Positions 8,360 through 18,272 of a stretch of 62,642 nucleotides of DNA are shown one piece after another. This stretch comes from an uncultured Myxococcaceae bacterium (lineage in GTDB: Bacteria; Myxococcota_A; Polyangia; Polyangiales; Ga0077539). Under the pieces are notes generated by a model. That model was not told the origin of the DNA, did no database searches, and saw only the letters and a program-made list of their open reading frames with translations. Every line of letters begins with the position of its first letter. The stretch's first letter is position 1. The position numbers and the translations under genes are program-made. Where the stretch lies: contig CAMFHP010000038.1 in NCBI GenBank assembly GCA_945952225.1, forward strand, positions 1 through 62,642, written 5' to 3'.

Positions 8360-9442
8360 TCAGCCGACGGCGGTCGCGCGACGGCGTTGCGTGAGCGACT
8401 GGATGAGCGTGGTGGGGAGCTGCGTGAGGGCGACGGTGTGCTCGCACGCGCCGAGTTCGACGGCGGCCGCGGGCATGCCCCACACGGCGCAGCTCTCGCG
8501 GTCCTGGGCGAAGGTGCGTCCGCCCGCGAGGCGGAGCGCGAGGAGGCCGCGTGCGCCATCACTTCCCATGCCCGTGAGCAGCGCCGCCGATGCGTTGGAG
8601 CCCACGTTGCGCGCGAGGGACTCGAAGAACACATCGACGGAGGGGATGTGCCCCGAGACCGCCGAGCCAGGCACGAGCGCGACGCGGTACTCACCGCCGT
8701 AGCGCCGCACTTCGAGGTGGCGGTCTCCGCCGGGCGCAACGAGCACGTGGCCCGCGAGCACGCGGTCGCCGTGACGGGCCTCGGAGACGCGGAGGTTCCC
8801 CATGCCGTCGAGGCGTTTCGCGAAGTCCGCGGTGAAGCCCGCGGGCATGTGCTGCACGATCACGATGCCCGGCGTCCACGGAGGAAAGGCCGGTAAGATC
8901 CTCCCGATGGCGGCCACGCCGCCCGTCGACGCGCCGATGCCGATGACCGTGTCGGTGGTGGCGCCGAGCGCGTCGCCGCGGGTGGGCACCTCATCGACGA
9001 TGGCCTCGCGCGTGGGGCGCTTTCTCACCCGCGTGGCGGCCGCGGCGCGCACCTTCGCGATGAGCCCGGCCATCATCGCTTCGAGTCCGCTCTGCACCAG
9101 GCTCGACGGCTTCGCCACCACGTCGACGGCGCCCGCGTCGAGGGCCTGCACCGCAAGGGTCGACCCGTTGGTGGTGAGCGAACTCAACACGATGACCGGC
9201 GTGGGCAGCACGGCCATCGTCTTGCGAAGAAAGGTCACGCCGTCCATGCGGGGCATCTCGACGTCGAGGGTCATGACGTCGGGCCGCTCGCGCACGAGCA
9301 GGTCGCGGGCCTCGTACGGGTCGCGCGCGGCGCCCACCACGACGATGTCCTTCGCGGAGCTGAAGCCCCGCTGGAGCACCGAGCGCACGAGCGCGGAGTC
9401 GTCGACGATGAGCACACGAATCGGAGATCCGTCGGGTTTCAC
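8360..9442 (-). CDS. cheB: Chemotaxis response regulator protein-glutamate methylesterase CheB
   Basis: 360 residues. It removes methyl groups from, and deamidates, glutamates/glutamines of chemoreceptors, resetting sensitivity. The receiver domain (residues ~8-125) has the acidic pair IVDD and the phospho-acceptor in VMTLDVEMPRMDG (Asp60). The C-terminal methylesterase domain shows the Ser in GIGASTGG, the His in VQHMP and the Asp in TGMGSDGARG. GTG 9442 was chosen because it forms a 4-base GTGA overlap with the stop of cheR, the usual sign of translational coupling. Frames opening upstream would run deep into cheR. This is the last gene of the cheW-mcp-cheA-cheR-cheB operon. Confidence 0.95.
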   Translation of the reverse strand: MKPDGSPIRVLIVDDSALVRSVLQRGFSSAKDIVVVGAARDPYEARDLLVRERPDVMTLDVEMPRMDGVTFLRKTMAVLPTPVIVLSSLTTNGSTLAVQALDAGAVDVVAKPSSLVQSGLEAMMAGLIAKVRAAAATRVRKRPTREAIVDEVPTRGDALGATTDTVIGIGASTGGVAAIGRILPAFPPWTPGIVIVQHMPAGFTADFAKRLDGMGNLRVSEARHGDRVLAGHVLVAPGGDRHLEVRRYGGEYRVALVPGSAVSGHIPSVDVFFESLARNVGSNASAALLTGMGSDGARGLLALRLAGGRTFAQDRESCAVWGMPAAAVELGACEHTVALTQLPTTLIQSLTQRRRATAVG

Positions 9443-10248
9443 AGCCCCCCCTTGCGGTAGACGCCGGGCATCACCCAACGCCACTGGGTCTTGATGTCGA
9501 AGGTCGGCTCGGTGTGGCTCGTGATGAGCCAGGCCCCGTGCTTGGCCGCTGCATAACAATGCTCGACGACGCGCGCGCGCAGCGGTGTGTCGAAGTAGTA
9601 GAGGACGTTGCGCAGGAAGATCACGTCGAAGCCCTGCGTGAAGGGCCACGGAAACTGCGCGAGGTTCATGCGGCGGAAGGTGCACATCGACGCCACGTCG
9701 GCGCGCACGCGCACCATCCCGTCGCCCGCGGGTTCGAAGAACGACCGCACGGACTCGTGCATCGCGCTGCGGTCGCCGCGGTAGATCGCCTTCTCGGCCG
9801 TGCGGATCTGTCGCTCGGAGATGTCGGTGCCGAGGATCTGCACGAGCCGCGCGGCCGCGGGGCCGTAGACGCCCGCGAGGGTGGCGGCGATGGAGTACGC
9901 CTCCTCGCCGCTCGACGCCGCCGCGGACCAGATGCGCACCCCGCCCGACTGCACGGGCAGCACCGGCGCAATGGTGGCCCGCAGGTAGTCGAAGGTCTCG
10001 CCCTCACGAAAGAGGAAGGTGTGGTTCGTCGACACGGCGTCGACCACGCGCTGCGCGAGCACCGCGTCGCCGCCGCGCAGTCGGCTCACGAGCGACACCA
10101 CGGGCGCGTCGTTCGAGGGACACAGCGCGCGCACCCTGGAGCGCAGGGCCGCGCGCTGCGTCTCGTCGAAGGCGATGCCCACGCGCTGCTTCACCCAGGC
10201 GCGGAGCTCGTCGACCGCCTCCTCTTCGGTGGCGAGCGCGTCAGGCAT
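9439..10248 (-). CDS. cheR: Chemotaxis protein methyltransferase CheR
   Basis: 269 residues, typical CheR length. It transfers methyl from S-adenosylmethionine to receptor glutamates. The N-terminal helical domain (about 1-75) precedes the methyltransferase domain. Motifs include STNHTFLFREGETFDYLR, the SAM-binding SAAASSGEEAYSIA, GTDIS and the FLRNVLYYF strand, all characteristic of the family. No C-terminal pentapeptide-binding extension or TPR is present. The start overlaps the end of cheA by 8 bp and its stop overlaps the cheB start by 4 bp, so the three enzymes are translated as a coupled block. Confidence 0.95.
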   Translation of the reverse strand: MPDALATEEEAVDELRAWVKQRVGIAFDETQRAALRSRVRALCPSNDAPVVSLVSRLRGGDAVLAQRVVDAVSTNHTFLFREGETFDYLRATIAPVLPVQSGGVRIWSAAASSGEEAYSIAATLAGVYGPAAARLVQILGTDISERQIRTAEKAIYRGDRSAMHESVRSFFEPAGDGMVRVRADVASMCTFRRMNLAQFPWPFTQGFDVIFLRNVLYYFDTPLRARVVEHCYAAAKHGAWLITSHTEPTFDIKTQWRWVMPGVYRKGGL

Positions 10249-12493
10249 GGAGCTGCTCGCAGTCGAGCGTCACGGCGACGTCGCCGGTGCCGAGCATGCC
10301 GCAGCTCGCGGCGCCGCGGATGTTCCCGAGCACGCCGCGCAGGGGCTTGAGCATGATCTGCTGGTTGCCGAGGAGCTCGTCGACAGGGAGCGCGACGCCG
10401 CCGTGGCGCGTCTGCACGATGACCGACACGCGCCCGCCGAGGTCGGTGTCACGGCTGTCGGCCTCGCCCCAGTAGCGGTGGAGCCACAGCACGGGGAAGA
10501 GCGAGTCGCGGACGCGGAGCATCGTGCGGCCGTCGACGGCGCTGGTCACGACCGCGGTCGGATCGACCTTGGTGACTTCGAACACCCGCTCGATGGGGAG
10601 CGCGAAGAGACGCCCGCCCTCGCGCACCACCATGGCTTCGACGAAGGCCAGCGTGAGGGGCATGGTCATCGTGAGGCGCATGCCCTTGCCGGGCGTGCTC
10701 GACACGCCGACGTGGCCGCGCATGGACTCGATGGTGGTCTTCACCACGTCCATGCCGACGCCGCGGCCCGAGAGCTCGTCGGCCTTCTCCTTGGTCGAGA
10801 AGCCGGGGAGGAAGATGAGGTTCAGCGCCTCCTCGTCGGAGAGCTGCACGTTCGCGGGAATGAGCCCGCGGCTGCGCGCCTTCGCGATGACCTTCTCGCG
10901 GTCGATGCCGCGGCCGTCGTCGCGCACCTCGATGGTGACCTCGCCGCCCTGGTGCGTCGCCGAGAGCTTGATGCGCCCCTCGGGCGCCTTGCCCGCGGCC
11001 ACGCGGTCGTCGGTGCCTTCGAGGCCGTGGTCGACGGCGTTGCGGAGCACGTGCACCAGCGGGTCTTGCAGGGCGTCGAGCATCACCTTGTCGACCTCGG
11101 TGTCCTCGCCCGACACTTCGAGCTCGACGCGCTTGCCCGTGCGCTGCGCGGCGTCGCGCACCACGCGGCGCATGCGCTGGAACGTTCCCGCGACGGGCAC
11201 GAGGCGCAGCGCGGCCACGTCGTTCTGCATCTCCTGCACGAGGAGTTCGAGGCGGTGCGCGGCGGCGGAGAAGCCCTCCAGGTCGCGGCCCGCGAGGGCG
11301 GGGTGGCGCGTCACCGCGGTGCACGCGAGACCGATCTCGCCCGCGAGGTCCATGAGGGTGGCGGCCTTCGCGGGGTCGATGCGAAGAAACTCCGCGCGCT
11401 CGTCGCGGCGCCCCGCCGACGCGGCGGCCTCGGCGATGCGCTGCGGGGTCATCGACGCCGTGGGCATCATCGTGGGGAGGAACGCGCGCTTCTCTCCGTT
11501 CAGCGGCATGTCGGTGCCGCCGGGGCTCGTGGTGCCCGGCGTGAGCTTGCGCGGGGGCGCGGCGCTCTTCTTCGCGGGCGGCGCGGCGCTCTTCTTCGTG
11601 GGCACCGGCGTCTTGCGGGCCGCGGGGGCGGCGCTCTTCTTCGCGGGCACCGACGGCGACGGCGCGGCGACGCTCGGCGCGGGCGGCATCGCGCGGGTCA
11701 CCGCCGTGGGCATCGGCGGCGCCTTCGGAATGTCGACGACGAGGTTCTCCACCGAGGGCGCGACCGCCACGCGGGCCGCGGCGAGCTGGGCGGCGCCGAC
11801 GGGTCCCAGACGGGCGGCCTCGGCCACGCGCACCACGTGGATGCCCATGTCCAACAGACCCGCACGGGAGCAGTCGTCGGCCAGCGTGGCGCACTGCGCG
11901 AGGAGCACCTGCGTGGCGGGCCCGTCGGCCGAGGCCTCGCGCAGCGCGCGGTCGATCGCTTCGTTCAGGGACTTGAGCCGCGCGTCGAGCTGATCGGCGC
12001 TGAGCACCGGCGCGGCCGAGGGCACCACCGCGTCGGCGGGGAGCTCGTCGAAGAAGCCACCCTGCTCGGCGGCGCCGCCCTTGCGCTTCGACTCGCCACC
12101 GCGCTCCGCGTAGAGGAACGTGACCGCTTCGAGCACCTCGTCGATGGCCTCGTGGCTGACGTCGGCGCGGGCGCGGCACACCTCGTCGACGGCCCAGCGG
12201 AGCCGGTCGAGGGCCGAGAGCACCAGGTTGATCATCTCGGCGTCGAGCGGGAGGCCCTTGTCGCGCACGAGGCCGATGAGGTCCTCGCAGGCGTGGGCCA
12301 GGTGCTCGATCGACGAGAGCGCGAGGAACGCCGAGTTGCCCTTCAGCGTGTGCAGCCCGCGGTAGAGGCGGTTGATCTCCTCGCGGTTGCTCGGGTCTCG
12401 TTCGAGCTCGAGGAGGCTCTCCTCGATCCCGCGAATGGCCTCCGCGGCGTCGGAGGCGAAGGTCATCCAGAGCTCGTTGTCGTCGTGGCTCAT
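10241..12493 (-). CDS. cheA: Chemotaxis histidine kinase CheA
   Basis: 750 residues. It is the receptor-coupled kinase that phosphorylates CheY/CheB-type receivers. P1 has the phospho-acceptor His48 in GLHTLKGNSAF. Residues ~235-310 form a Lys/Pro/Ala-rich linker with repeated KKSAAP units. Next come a dimerisation region, an HATPase domain with LVHVLRNAVDHGLE (N box), VRDDGRGID (G1) and GFSTKEKADELSGRGVGMD (G2), and a C-terminal CheW-like P5 domain starting near LFALPIERVFEV. A recognisable P2 domain was not identified; the linker sits where it would be. The ATG is preceded by GAGGAA with suitable spacing. The gene lies 54 bp downstream of the receptor gene. Confidence 0.95.
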   Translation of the reverse strand: MSHDDNELWMTFASDAAEAIRGIEESLLELERDPSNREEINRLYRGLHTLKGNSAFLALSSIEHLAHACEDLIGLVRDKGLPLDAEMINLVLSALDRLRWAVDEVCRARADVSHEAIDEVLEAVTFLYAERGGESKRKGGAAEQGGFFDELPADAVVPSAAPVLSADQLDARLKSLNEAIDRALREASADGPATQVLLAQCATLADDCSRAGLLDMGIHVVRVAEAARLGPVGAAQLAAARVAVAPSVENLVVDIPKAPPMPTAVTRAMPPAPSVAAPSPSVPAKKSAAPAARKTPVPTKKSAAPPAKKSAAPPRKLTPGTTSPGGTDMPLNGEKRAFLPTMMPTASMTPQRIAEAAASAGRRDERAEFLRIDPAKAATLMDLAGEIGLACTAVTRHPALAGRDLEGFSAAAHRLELLVQEMQNDVAALRLVPVAGTFQRMRRVVRDAAQRTGKRVELEVSGEDTEVDKVMLDALQDPLVHVLRNAVDHGLEGTDDRVAAGKAPEGRIKLSATHQGGEVTIEVRDDGRGIDREKVIAKARSRGLIPANVQLSDEEALNLIFLPGFSTKEKADELSGRGVGMDVVKTTIESMRGHVGVSSTPGKGMRLTMTMPLTLAFVEAMVVREGGRLFALPIERVFEVTKVDPTAVVTSAVDGRTMLRVRDSLFPVLWLHRYWGEADSRDTDLGGRVSVIVQTRHGGVALPVDELLGNQQIMLKPLRGVLGNIRGAASCGMLGTGDVAVTLDCEQLHA

Positions 12494-12547
12494 CGTTGCA
12501 TTCCTCGCGTCGTCATCGATCGGTGCGAATCACTGGTGCGCTTCGGG

Positions 12548-15500
12548 TCAGAACCCGCGGTATCCGCGGTCGTCGCGGTCGTGGGCAGCCCCCGCGTGGG
12601 CGTCGGTGCCGGTGCGCGCGAGGGCCGCGCGGGGCGCCGACTCGTTGGCCGCCGTGAGGGCCGCCAGACCGCCGCTGCGGAGCATCGCCGCCACCTGCTC
12701 CAGGAGCTCGGGCGTGATGCCGAACGCCGCCGCGTGGGGCGCCTGCACCGTGGCGATCTCGTAGCGATCCATCTGCTCCTTGAGCACGTTCATCTGACGG
12801 CTCATCTCCTCGGCCGCCGAGGCGACCTCGGTGCTCTGCTGGCTGCTGCCCTGGGCGCTCTCGGTGACCTTGCGCATCGAGTCGCTCACCGACGCGAGGG
12901 CGTGCGACTGCTCCTCGCTCGCGGTGCTCACCTCACCCACGAGGTCGACGACCTTCTCGACGTTGCGCACGATCTCCAGCAGCGAGGCGCGGGTGTTGTC
13001 GGCGATGCGCACGCCGTCGGCCACCTTGCCCACCGAGTCTTCGATGAGCGCGCTGGTCTCCTTCGCCGCACGCGCGCTGCGCTCGGCGAGGTTGCGCACC
13101 TCCTGGGCCACCACCGCGAAGCCGCGTCCGTGGCGTCCTGCGCGGGCGGCTTCGACGGCGGCGTTGAGCGCGAGGAGGTTGGTCTGGAACGCGATCTCGT
13201 CGATCACCTTGATGATCTTCGCGATCTGCTGCGCCGAGGTGTTGATGGCCCCCATCGCGGAGTTCATCTCCGACATGCGCCCCTCGCCATCGCGGGCCGC
13301 GGTGGCGGTCTGCGAGACGATCTGGTTGGCCATCGCCGCGCTCTGCGCGTTGGCGCGAACGCCCGTGGCGACCTTCGAGAGTTCGTCGGCGGAGCGCTCG
13401 GCCTCGGTGTTGAGCTCCACCGACCCCTCGGACATCATCTGGCTCGTCGACCCGAGCTGGATCGCGGCCTGGCTCACCTGCTCGATGGCGACCTTCACCG
13501 ACCGGATCGAGTCGGAGAGCGAGTCGAGCAGTCGGTTCATGTTGCGACCGATGCCCTGCATCGCGCCTTCGAGGCTGTCGGCGTCGATGCGCTGCCGCAG
13601 GTCGCCCTTCACGGCGCCGGCGATCACGCGCTCGATGGCGGCCGAGGTCTCGCGTTCGGCGTGAACGTCCTGGAGCGATCCCGCGACGCGCAGGGCGACG
13701 CCCTTCTCGTTGCGCTTCGTGGCGCCCATCGCGCGGAACCAGCGGTACGCGCCGTCCTTGCGGGCGAGGCGGTACTGAATGTCGTAGCCCGTCTTGCCCG
13801 TGAGGTCGCCGAGGTGCGCCGCGAAGGCGCCGAGCACGCGCTCCTTGTCCTCGGGGTGGATCCGCGACTGCCACGCCTCGAGCACGTTCGGGAAGTCCTT
13901 CTCGTCGGTGAACCCGAGGAGCGTGCGGAGCTGCGGCGACCACCAGATCTCGTTCTCGCCGCCGACGGCCTTGTCGGGATCGACGATCATGTCCCAGAGG
14001 CCCACGCTCGACGCCTGGTTGATGAGCTCGAAGCGCATGAGCTGGTCGGCGAGGCGGCGCTCGGCCATCACCTCGTCGTTCACGTCGCGGAGCGCGCCCA
14101 CGATGCGCACGGGCTTGCCGGTCTCGTCGCGGAGCGCAGTGCCCTGCGACTGGTACCAGCGGTACTCGCCGCACTTGTGCTTGATGCGGTAGCGGACGTC
14201 GTGCGGGGTCTTGCCCGACGGGTCGGCGAGGTGCGCGCCGAGGTTGGCGTTGAAGGGCTCGACGTCGTCGGGATGCACGCGCGACAGCCAGCTCCCGCCC
14301 ACGTTCGGGAACTCCTGCTCGCTCTCGAAGCCGAGGAGCGCGCGGAACTCCGGGGTCCACACGACGGGGTTGTTCGGGTTCGACGGGTCGCCATCGAGGC
14401 GCGCGTCGAAGAGGCCCACGCGCGACGAGCGGGTCACGAGTTCGAAGCGCGAGATGTTCTCCGCGAGGTTGAGCTGCGTGAGCTTCTCGTCGTGGATGTC
14501 CTTGAGCGCACCGGCCACGCGCAGGGGCACGCCGTCGTGGTCACGGCGCGTCGCACCGGTCGCGCGGAACCAGCGGTAGGTGCCGTCCTTGAGCGCGAGG
14601 CGATACTCGATGTCGTAGGGCGTGGCGCCGCTGTGGTCGTTGAGGTGCGCGGCGAAGGCCGTGAGCACGCGGTCCTTGTCCTCGGCGTGGAGGCGCGACG
14701 ACCACGACTCGAGCACGTTGGGGAAGTCGTGCTCGTCGGTGAACCCGAGCATCGTGCGGAACTGCTGCGACCACCAGAACTCGTTCTTCGGGTTCACGGG
14801 GTCGCCCGCGATCACCGTCATGTCCCAGAGGCCCACCGACGACGCCTGGTTGATGAGCTCGAAGCGCGTGATCGAGTCCGTGAGGTCGATGCGCGTGAGC
14901 ATCTCGTCGTGGATGTCCTTGAGCGCACCGGCCACACGCTGGGGCACGCCCTCGCCATCACGACGCGTGGCGCCCGTCGCGCGGAACCAGCGGTACGTGC
15001 CGTTCTTCAGCGCGAGCTGGTAGTCGATGTCGTACGGGGTCTTGCCCGAGCGGTCGTTGAGGTGCGCGGCGAAGGCCGTGAGCACGCGATCCTTGTCCGT
15101 GGGATGGAGCCGCGACGACCACGACTCGAGCACGTTCGGGAAGTCGTGCTCGTCGGTGAACCCGAGCATCGTGCGGAACTGCTGCGACCACCAGAACTCG
15201 TTCTTCGGGTTCACGGGGTCGCCCGCGATCACCGTCATGTCCCAGAGGCCCACCGACGACGCCTGGTTGATGAGCTCGAAGCGCGTGATCGAATCCGACA
15301 GCGTGAGCTGCGTGAGCTTCTCGTCGTGGATGTCCTTGAGCGCACCCGCGACACGCAGCGGAACACCCTCGCCATCACGGCGCGTCGCACCGGTCGCACG
15401 GAACCAGCGGTAGGTGCCGTCCTTGAGCGCGAGCTGGTACTCGATGTCGTACGGGGTCTTGCCCGAACGGTCGTTGAGGTGCGCGGCGAAGGCCGTGAGC

Positions 15501-17389
15501 ACACGATCCTTGTCCGTGGGATGGAGCCGCGACGACCACGACTCGAGCACGTTCGGGAAGTCGTGCTCGTCGGTGAACCCGAGCATCGTGCGGAACTGCT
15601 GCGACCACCAGAACTCGTTCTTCGGGTTCACGGGGTCGCCCGCGATCACCGTCATGTCCCAGAGGCCCACCGACGACGCCTGGTTGATGAGCTCGAAGCG
15701 CGTGATCGAGTCCGACAGCGTGAGCTGCGTGAGCTTCTCGTCGTGGATGTCCTTGAGCGCACCGGCCACGCGCAGCGGAACACCCTCGCCATCACGACGC
15801 GTCGCACCGGTCGCGCGGAACCAGCGGTAGGTGCCGTCCTTGAGCGCGAGCTGGTACTCGATGTCGTAGGGCGTGGCGCCGGTGCGGTCGTTGAGATGCG
15901 CCGCGAAGGCCGTGAGCACGCGGTCCTTGTCCGTGGGATGGAGCCGCGACGACCACGACTCGAGCACGTTGGGGAAGTCGTTCTCGTCGGTGTAGCCCAG
16001 CATCGTGCGGAACTGCTGCGACCACCAGAACTCGTTCTTCGGGTTCACGGGGTCGCCCGCGATCACCGTCATGTCCCAGAGGCCCACCGACGACGCCTGG
16101 TTGATGAGCTCGAAGCGCGTGATCGAGTCCGACAGCGTGAGCTGCGTGAGCTTCTCGTCGTGGATGTCCTTGAGCGCACCGGCCACGCGCAGCGGAACAC
16201 CCTCGCCATCACGACGCGTCGCACCGGTCGCGCGGAACCAGCGGTAGGTGCCGTCCTTGAGCGCGAGCTGGTACTCGATGTCGTAGGGCGTGGCGCCGGT
16301 GCGGTCGTTGAGATGCGCCGCGAAGGCCGTGAGCACGCGGTCCTTGTCCGTGGGATGGAGCCGCGACGACCACGACTCGAGCACGTTGGGGAAGTCGTTC
16401 TCGTCGGTGTAGCCCAGCATCGTGCGGAACTGCTGCGACCACCAGAACTCGTTCTTCGGGTTCACGGGGTCGCCCGCGATCACCGTCATGTCCCAGAGGC
16501 CCACGCTCGATGCTTCGTTGATGAGCTGAAAGCGCGTGATCGAGTCCGAGAGCGTGAGCTGCGTGAGCTTCTGCGCGTGGATGTCTTTGATCGTGCCCGC
16601 CATGCGCACGGGGCGCCCCTCGCTGTCGCGCGAGGTGACCGCGGTCTGCAGGAACCACCGGTACTCGCCGTCGGCACAGCGGATCCGCTGCTCGACGTCG
16701 AAGGCCTTGTTGTACGTGGGGTCGCCCATGCTGCGCGCGAACACGTCGTTCACGCGCGCGGCGTCGTCGGGGTGCGTGCTCGCGATGACGGCTTCGATGT
16801 TCGTGTCCATCGCCGAGGCCGAGGGGTAGCCGAGGAGCTGGGCGTACTCGTCGGAGACCGAGAACGACGCGCTCGCAGGGTCCGTCGGGTCGGTGCCGAT
16901 GAGCTTCCATTCCCAGAGGCCCACGCCGGCGGCGCGGTTGACCATCTCGAAGCGCGACACGGTGCTCTCGAGCTCCGCGGCGGCGGACTCGGCGGCGCTG
17001 TGCTCCGCGGTGAAATCCACCACGCACTCGATCACGCGCTCGACGTTGCCCGCGGCGTCACGCTGGGGAACGCACGTGCTGTGCACCCAGCGCTGCGAGC
17101 CGTCCTTCGCGAGCCGCACGGCGCGCTCGCCGCGGGGAGTTCCCTCGCGGAGCGACGCCCACGTGTCGGCGTACGCGTCGGACTCCGCGATGACGGGGAG
17201 GACGAACTGCCGATGGTGACGTCCGACGACCTCGTCGCGCGTGTACCCGAAGAGATTCAGGTACGCGTCGTTGGCCTCCACGAGCAGCCCGTCGGGGCTG
17301 TACTCGGCAGAGGGAAATGCGTCGCGGAACGAGTCCGCGGACACGGGAGACGATGGACGACTTGCGGTGTGGGGCTTCGAGCGTGCCAT
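12548..17389 (-). CDS. Giant soluble methyl-accepting chemotaxis protein with about nine PAS domains
   Basis: 1613 residues with no signal peptide or membrane helix, so it is probably cytoplasmic. PAS 1 occupies ~10-130 and a second PAS ~135-265. Next come five tandem near-identical PAS/PAC units of 139 residues (about 290-985), each starting near [15 protein letters not shown] and ending near [13 protein letters not shown] diverged PAS ([15 protein letters not shown]) and a final one ([14 protein letters not shown]) complete the sensory part. A HAMP-like segment precedes the MCP signalling domain, with the hairpin tip [20 protein letters not shown] at about 1400. The C terminus lacks a CheR-docking pentapeptide. 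The ligand of the PAS domains is unknown (haem, flavin or small molecules are family possibilities). ATG 17389 (MARSKPH) was chosen; the open frame continues upstream antisense to cheW. Confidence 0.93.
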   Translation of the reverse strand: MARSKPHTASRPSSPVSADSFRDAFPSAEYSPDGLLVEANDAYLNLFGYTRDEVVGRHHRQFVLPVIAESDAYADTWASLREGTPRGERAVRLAKDGSQRWVHSTCVPQRDAAGNVERVIECVVDFTAEHSAAESAAAELESTVSRFEMVNRAAGVGLWEWKLIGTDPTDPASASFSVSDEYAQLLGYPSASAMDTNIEAVIASTHPDDAARVNDVFARSMGDPTYNKAFDVEQRIRCADGEYRWFLQTAVTSRDSEGRPVRMAGTIKDIHAQKLTQLTLSDSITRFQLINEASSVGLWDMTVIAGDPVNPKNEFWWSQQFRTMLGYTDENDFPNVLESWSSRLHPTDKDRVLTAFAAHLNDRTGATPYDIEYQLALKDGTYRWFRATGATRRDGEGVPLRVAGALKDIHDEKLTQLTLSDSITRFELINQASSVGLWDMTVIAGDPVNPKNEFWWSQQFRTMLGYTDENDFPNVLESWSSRLHPTDKDRVLTAFAAHLNDRTGATPYDIEYQLALKDGTYRWFRATGATRRDGEGVPLRVAGALKDIHDEKLTQLTLSDSITRFELINQASSVGLWDMTVIAGDPVNPKNEFWWSQQFRTMLGFTDEHDFPNVLESWSSRLHPTDKDRVLTAFAAHLNDRSGKTPYDIEYQLALKDGTYRWFRATGATRRDGEGVPLRVAGALKDIHDEKLTQLTLSDSITRFELINQASSVGLWDMTVIAGDPVNPKNEFWWSQQFRTMLGFTDEHDFPNVLESWSSRLHPTDKDRVLTAFAAHLNDRSGKTPYDIDYQLALKNGTYRWFRATGATRRDGEGVPQRVAGALKDIHDEMLTRIDLTDSITRFELINQASSVGLWDMTVIAGDPVNPKNEFWWSQQFRTMLGFTDEHDFPNVLESWSSRLHAEDKDRVLTAFAAHLNDHSGATPYDIEYRLALKDGTYRWFRATGATRRDHDGVPLRVAGALKDIHDEKLTQLNLAENISRFELVTRSSRVGLFDARLDGDPSNPNNPVVWTPEFRALLGFESEQEFPNVGGSWLSRVHPDDVEPFNANLGAHLADPSGKTPHDVRYRIKHKCGEYRWYQSQGTALRDETGKPVRIVGALRDVNDEVMAERRLADQLMRFELINQASSVGLWDMIVDPDKAVGGENEIWWSPQLRTLLGFTDEKDFPNVLEAWQSRIHPEDKERVLGAFAAHLGDLTGKTGYDIQYRLARKDGAYRWFRAMGATKRNEKGVALRVAGSLQDVHAERETSAAIERVIAGAVKGDLRQRIDADSLEGAMQGIGRNMNRLLDSLSDSIRSVKVAIEQVSQAAIQLGSTSQMMSEGSVELNTEAERSADELSKVATGVRANAQSAAMANQIVSQTATAARDGEGRMSEMNSAMGAINTSAQQIAKIIKVIDEIAFQTNLLALNAAVEAARAGRHGRGFAVVAQEVRNLAERSARAAKETSALIEDSVGKVADGVRIADNTRASLLEIVRNVEKVVDLVGEVSTASEEQSHALASVSDSMRKVTESAQGSSQQSTEVASAAEEMSRQMNVLKEQMDRYEIATVQAPHAAAFGITPELLEQVAAMLRSGGLAALTAANESAPRAALARTGTDAHAGAAHDRDDRGYRGF
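14420..16505. repeat. Five 417-bp direct repeats inside the chemoreceptor gene
   Basis: The landmark CCACCAGAAC starts at 14771, 15188, 15605, 16022 and 16439, exactly 417 bp apart. Each unit encodes one 139-residue PAS/PAC module. Read by eye, about 500 bp from ~15584 to ~16083 is identical to ~16001-16500. The other units differ by scattered substitutions, mostly in the [16 protein letters not shown] and RTGAT/RSGKT positions. This indicates recent unequal recombination or gene conversion, and it is a site where assemblies may collapse copies. Confidence 0.92.
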
Positions 17390-17415
17390 GACGATGTTGG
17401 GTTCCTCGTGGCGCT

Positions 17416-17934
17416 TCAGTGCGCGTTGACAGTGGCGGACGCGGCGGTGGATTGGGCCTTCGCCGTGGTGCTGGCGTTGACGAGTGAGGCGACGTCGACG
17501 AGGAACGTCACGCGCCCCTCGCGCTTGCCCATGCCCGTCACGATCGCCCCGCTGCGGAGCGCGGCGTTGACGGAGACGGGTTCGATGTCTTGCGGGAGGA
17601 TCTCGCTGACCTCGTGGACCGCGTCGACGACGAGCCCCGTGGAGGCGTCGCCGTACTCGAGCACGATCACGACGGTGCGATCGGAGTAGTCGACCTCGCG
17701 GAGCCCGAAGCGCGCGCGCACGTCGAGGAGGGGCACCACGCGGCCGCGGAGATTGATGACCCCGCGGATGTGTCGCGGGAGATCGGGCACGGGAAAGATC
17801 TTCTGGATGCGGACGATCTCGGTGACGTGCGAGACGTGCACCGCATACTCCTCGTCGGCGACGTGGAAGGAGAGGTACGTGTTCTCGATGTTTTCTTCGT
17901 CGCCGCCGAGCGCGTCGTTGTCCTCGAACGCCAT
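17416..17934 (-). CDS. cheW: Chemotaxis coupling protein CheW
   Basis: 172 residues. It is the adaptor that joins receptor and CheA. The CheW fold runs from [20 protein letters not shown] to about residue 150, with conserved [11 protein letters not shown]-like ([20 protein letters not shown]) and [10 protein letters not shown] motifs. A short acidic N-terminal extension and an Ala/Thr-rich tail flank the domain. AGGAGA lies 7 nt upstream of the ATG, a strong ribosome-binding site. It is the first gene of the chemotaxis operon; the receptor gene starts 26 bp downstream. Confidence 0.95.
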   Translation of the reverse strand: MAFEDNDALGGDEENIENTYLSFHVADEEYAVHVSHVTEIVRIQKIFPVPDLPRHIRGVINLRGRVVPLLDVRARFGLREVDYSDRTVVIVLEYGDASTGLVVDAVHEVSEILPQDIEPVSVNAALRSGAIVTGMGKREGRVTFLVDVASLVNASTTAKAQSTAASATVNAH

Positions 17935-18272
17935 GTCGAAATCTCCTGCTGGGGAAATGGTGCGGGCGCACGTCGGCGCATCGCGGCGCCACGCGAGCCC
18001 CGCGCCGCACGGTCTCCGCGCGCGGCATCACGTCGGTGTGACCGCGGTGCCCGAGTGCACCGGCGATGCCACGCGGCGAACACCGCAGACGCGCGAAAGG
18101 CCGAAAGACCGCGGCGTCAGCGCCTTGACGCGAGCGTCAACGAGCCGGTCGCAGCGCACGCGCATCGCGCGACACGCGACGAGGGAACGGCCTCGCACGG
18201 CGGAGCTTGAATGGTGGGATCGAGCTTCGAAGAGGACGCTGCCGCAAACGCGGACAGGTCACGCGGAGCGGG
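17935..18272. promoter_or_regulatory. Upstream region of the chemotaxis operon with a 16-bp palindrome
   Basis: This 338-bp stretch holds no supportable gene. It must contain the promoter of the cheW-led operon. The one clear signal is a perfect inverted repeat, TTGACGC-GA-GCGTCAA, at 18125-18140, about 190 bp upstream of cheW. Its size and symmetry suit a dimeric regulator site, but no regulator is known. No convincing -35/-10 pair was found by eye. It also lies downstream of the lipin-like gene ending at 18273. Confidence 0.4.

Noticed and set aside
14420-16505. The regularly spaced repeats considered as a CRISPR array or mobile element
   Set aside because: Units are 417 bp, contiguous and in frame, each encoding a PAS/PAC module.
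10019-17689. A 2556-codon open frame on the plus strand opposite the chemotaxis operon
   Set aside because: Its translation is Arg/His/Glu/Val low complexity mirroring the minus-strand genes; it has no start signal and no family motif. The opposing frames encode unmistakable CheW, MCP, CheA, CheR and CheB.
17390-18031. Upstream extension of the chemoreceptor reading frame
   Set aside because: It is antisense-frame sequence over cheW, of Arg/His-rich composition; the receptor start at 17389 gives a clean PAS beginning.
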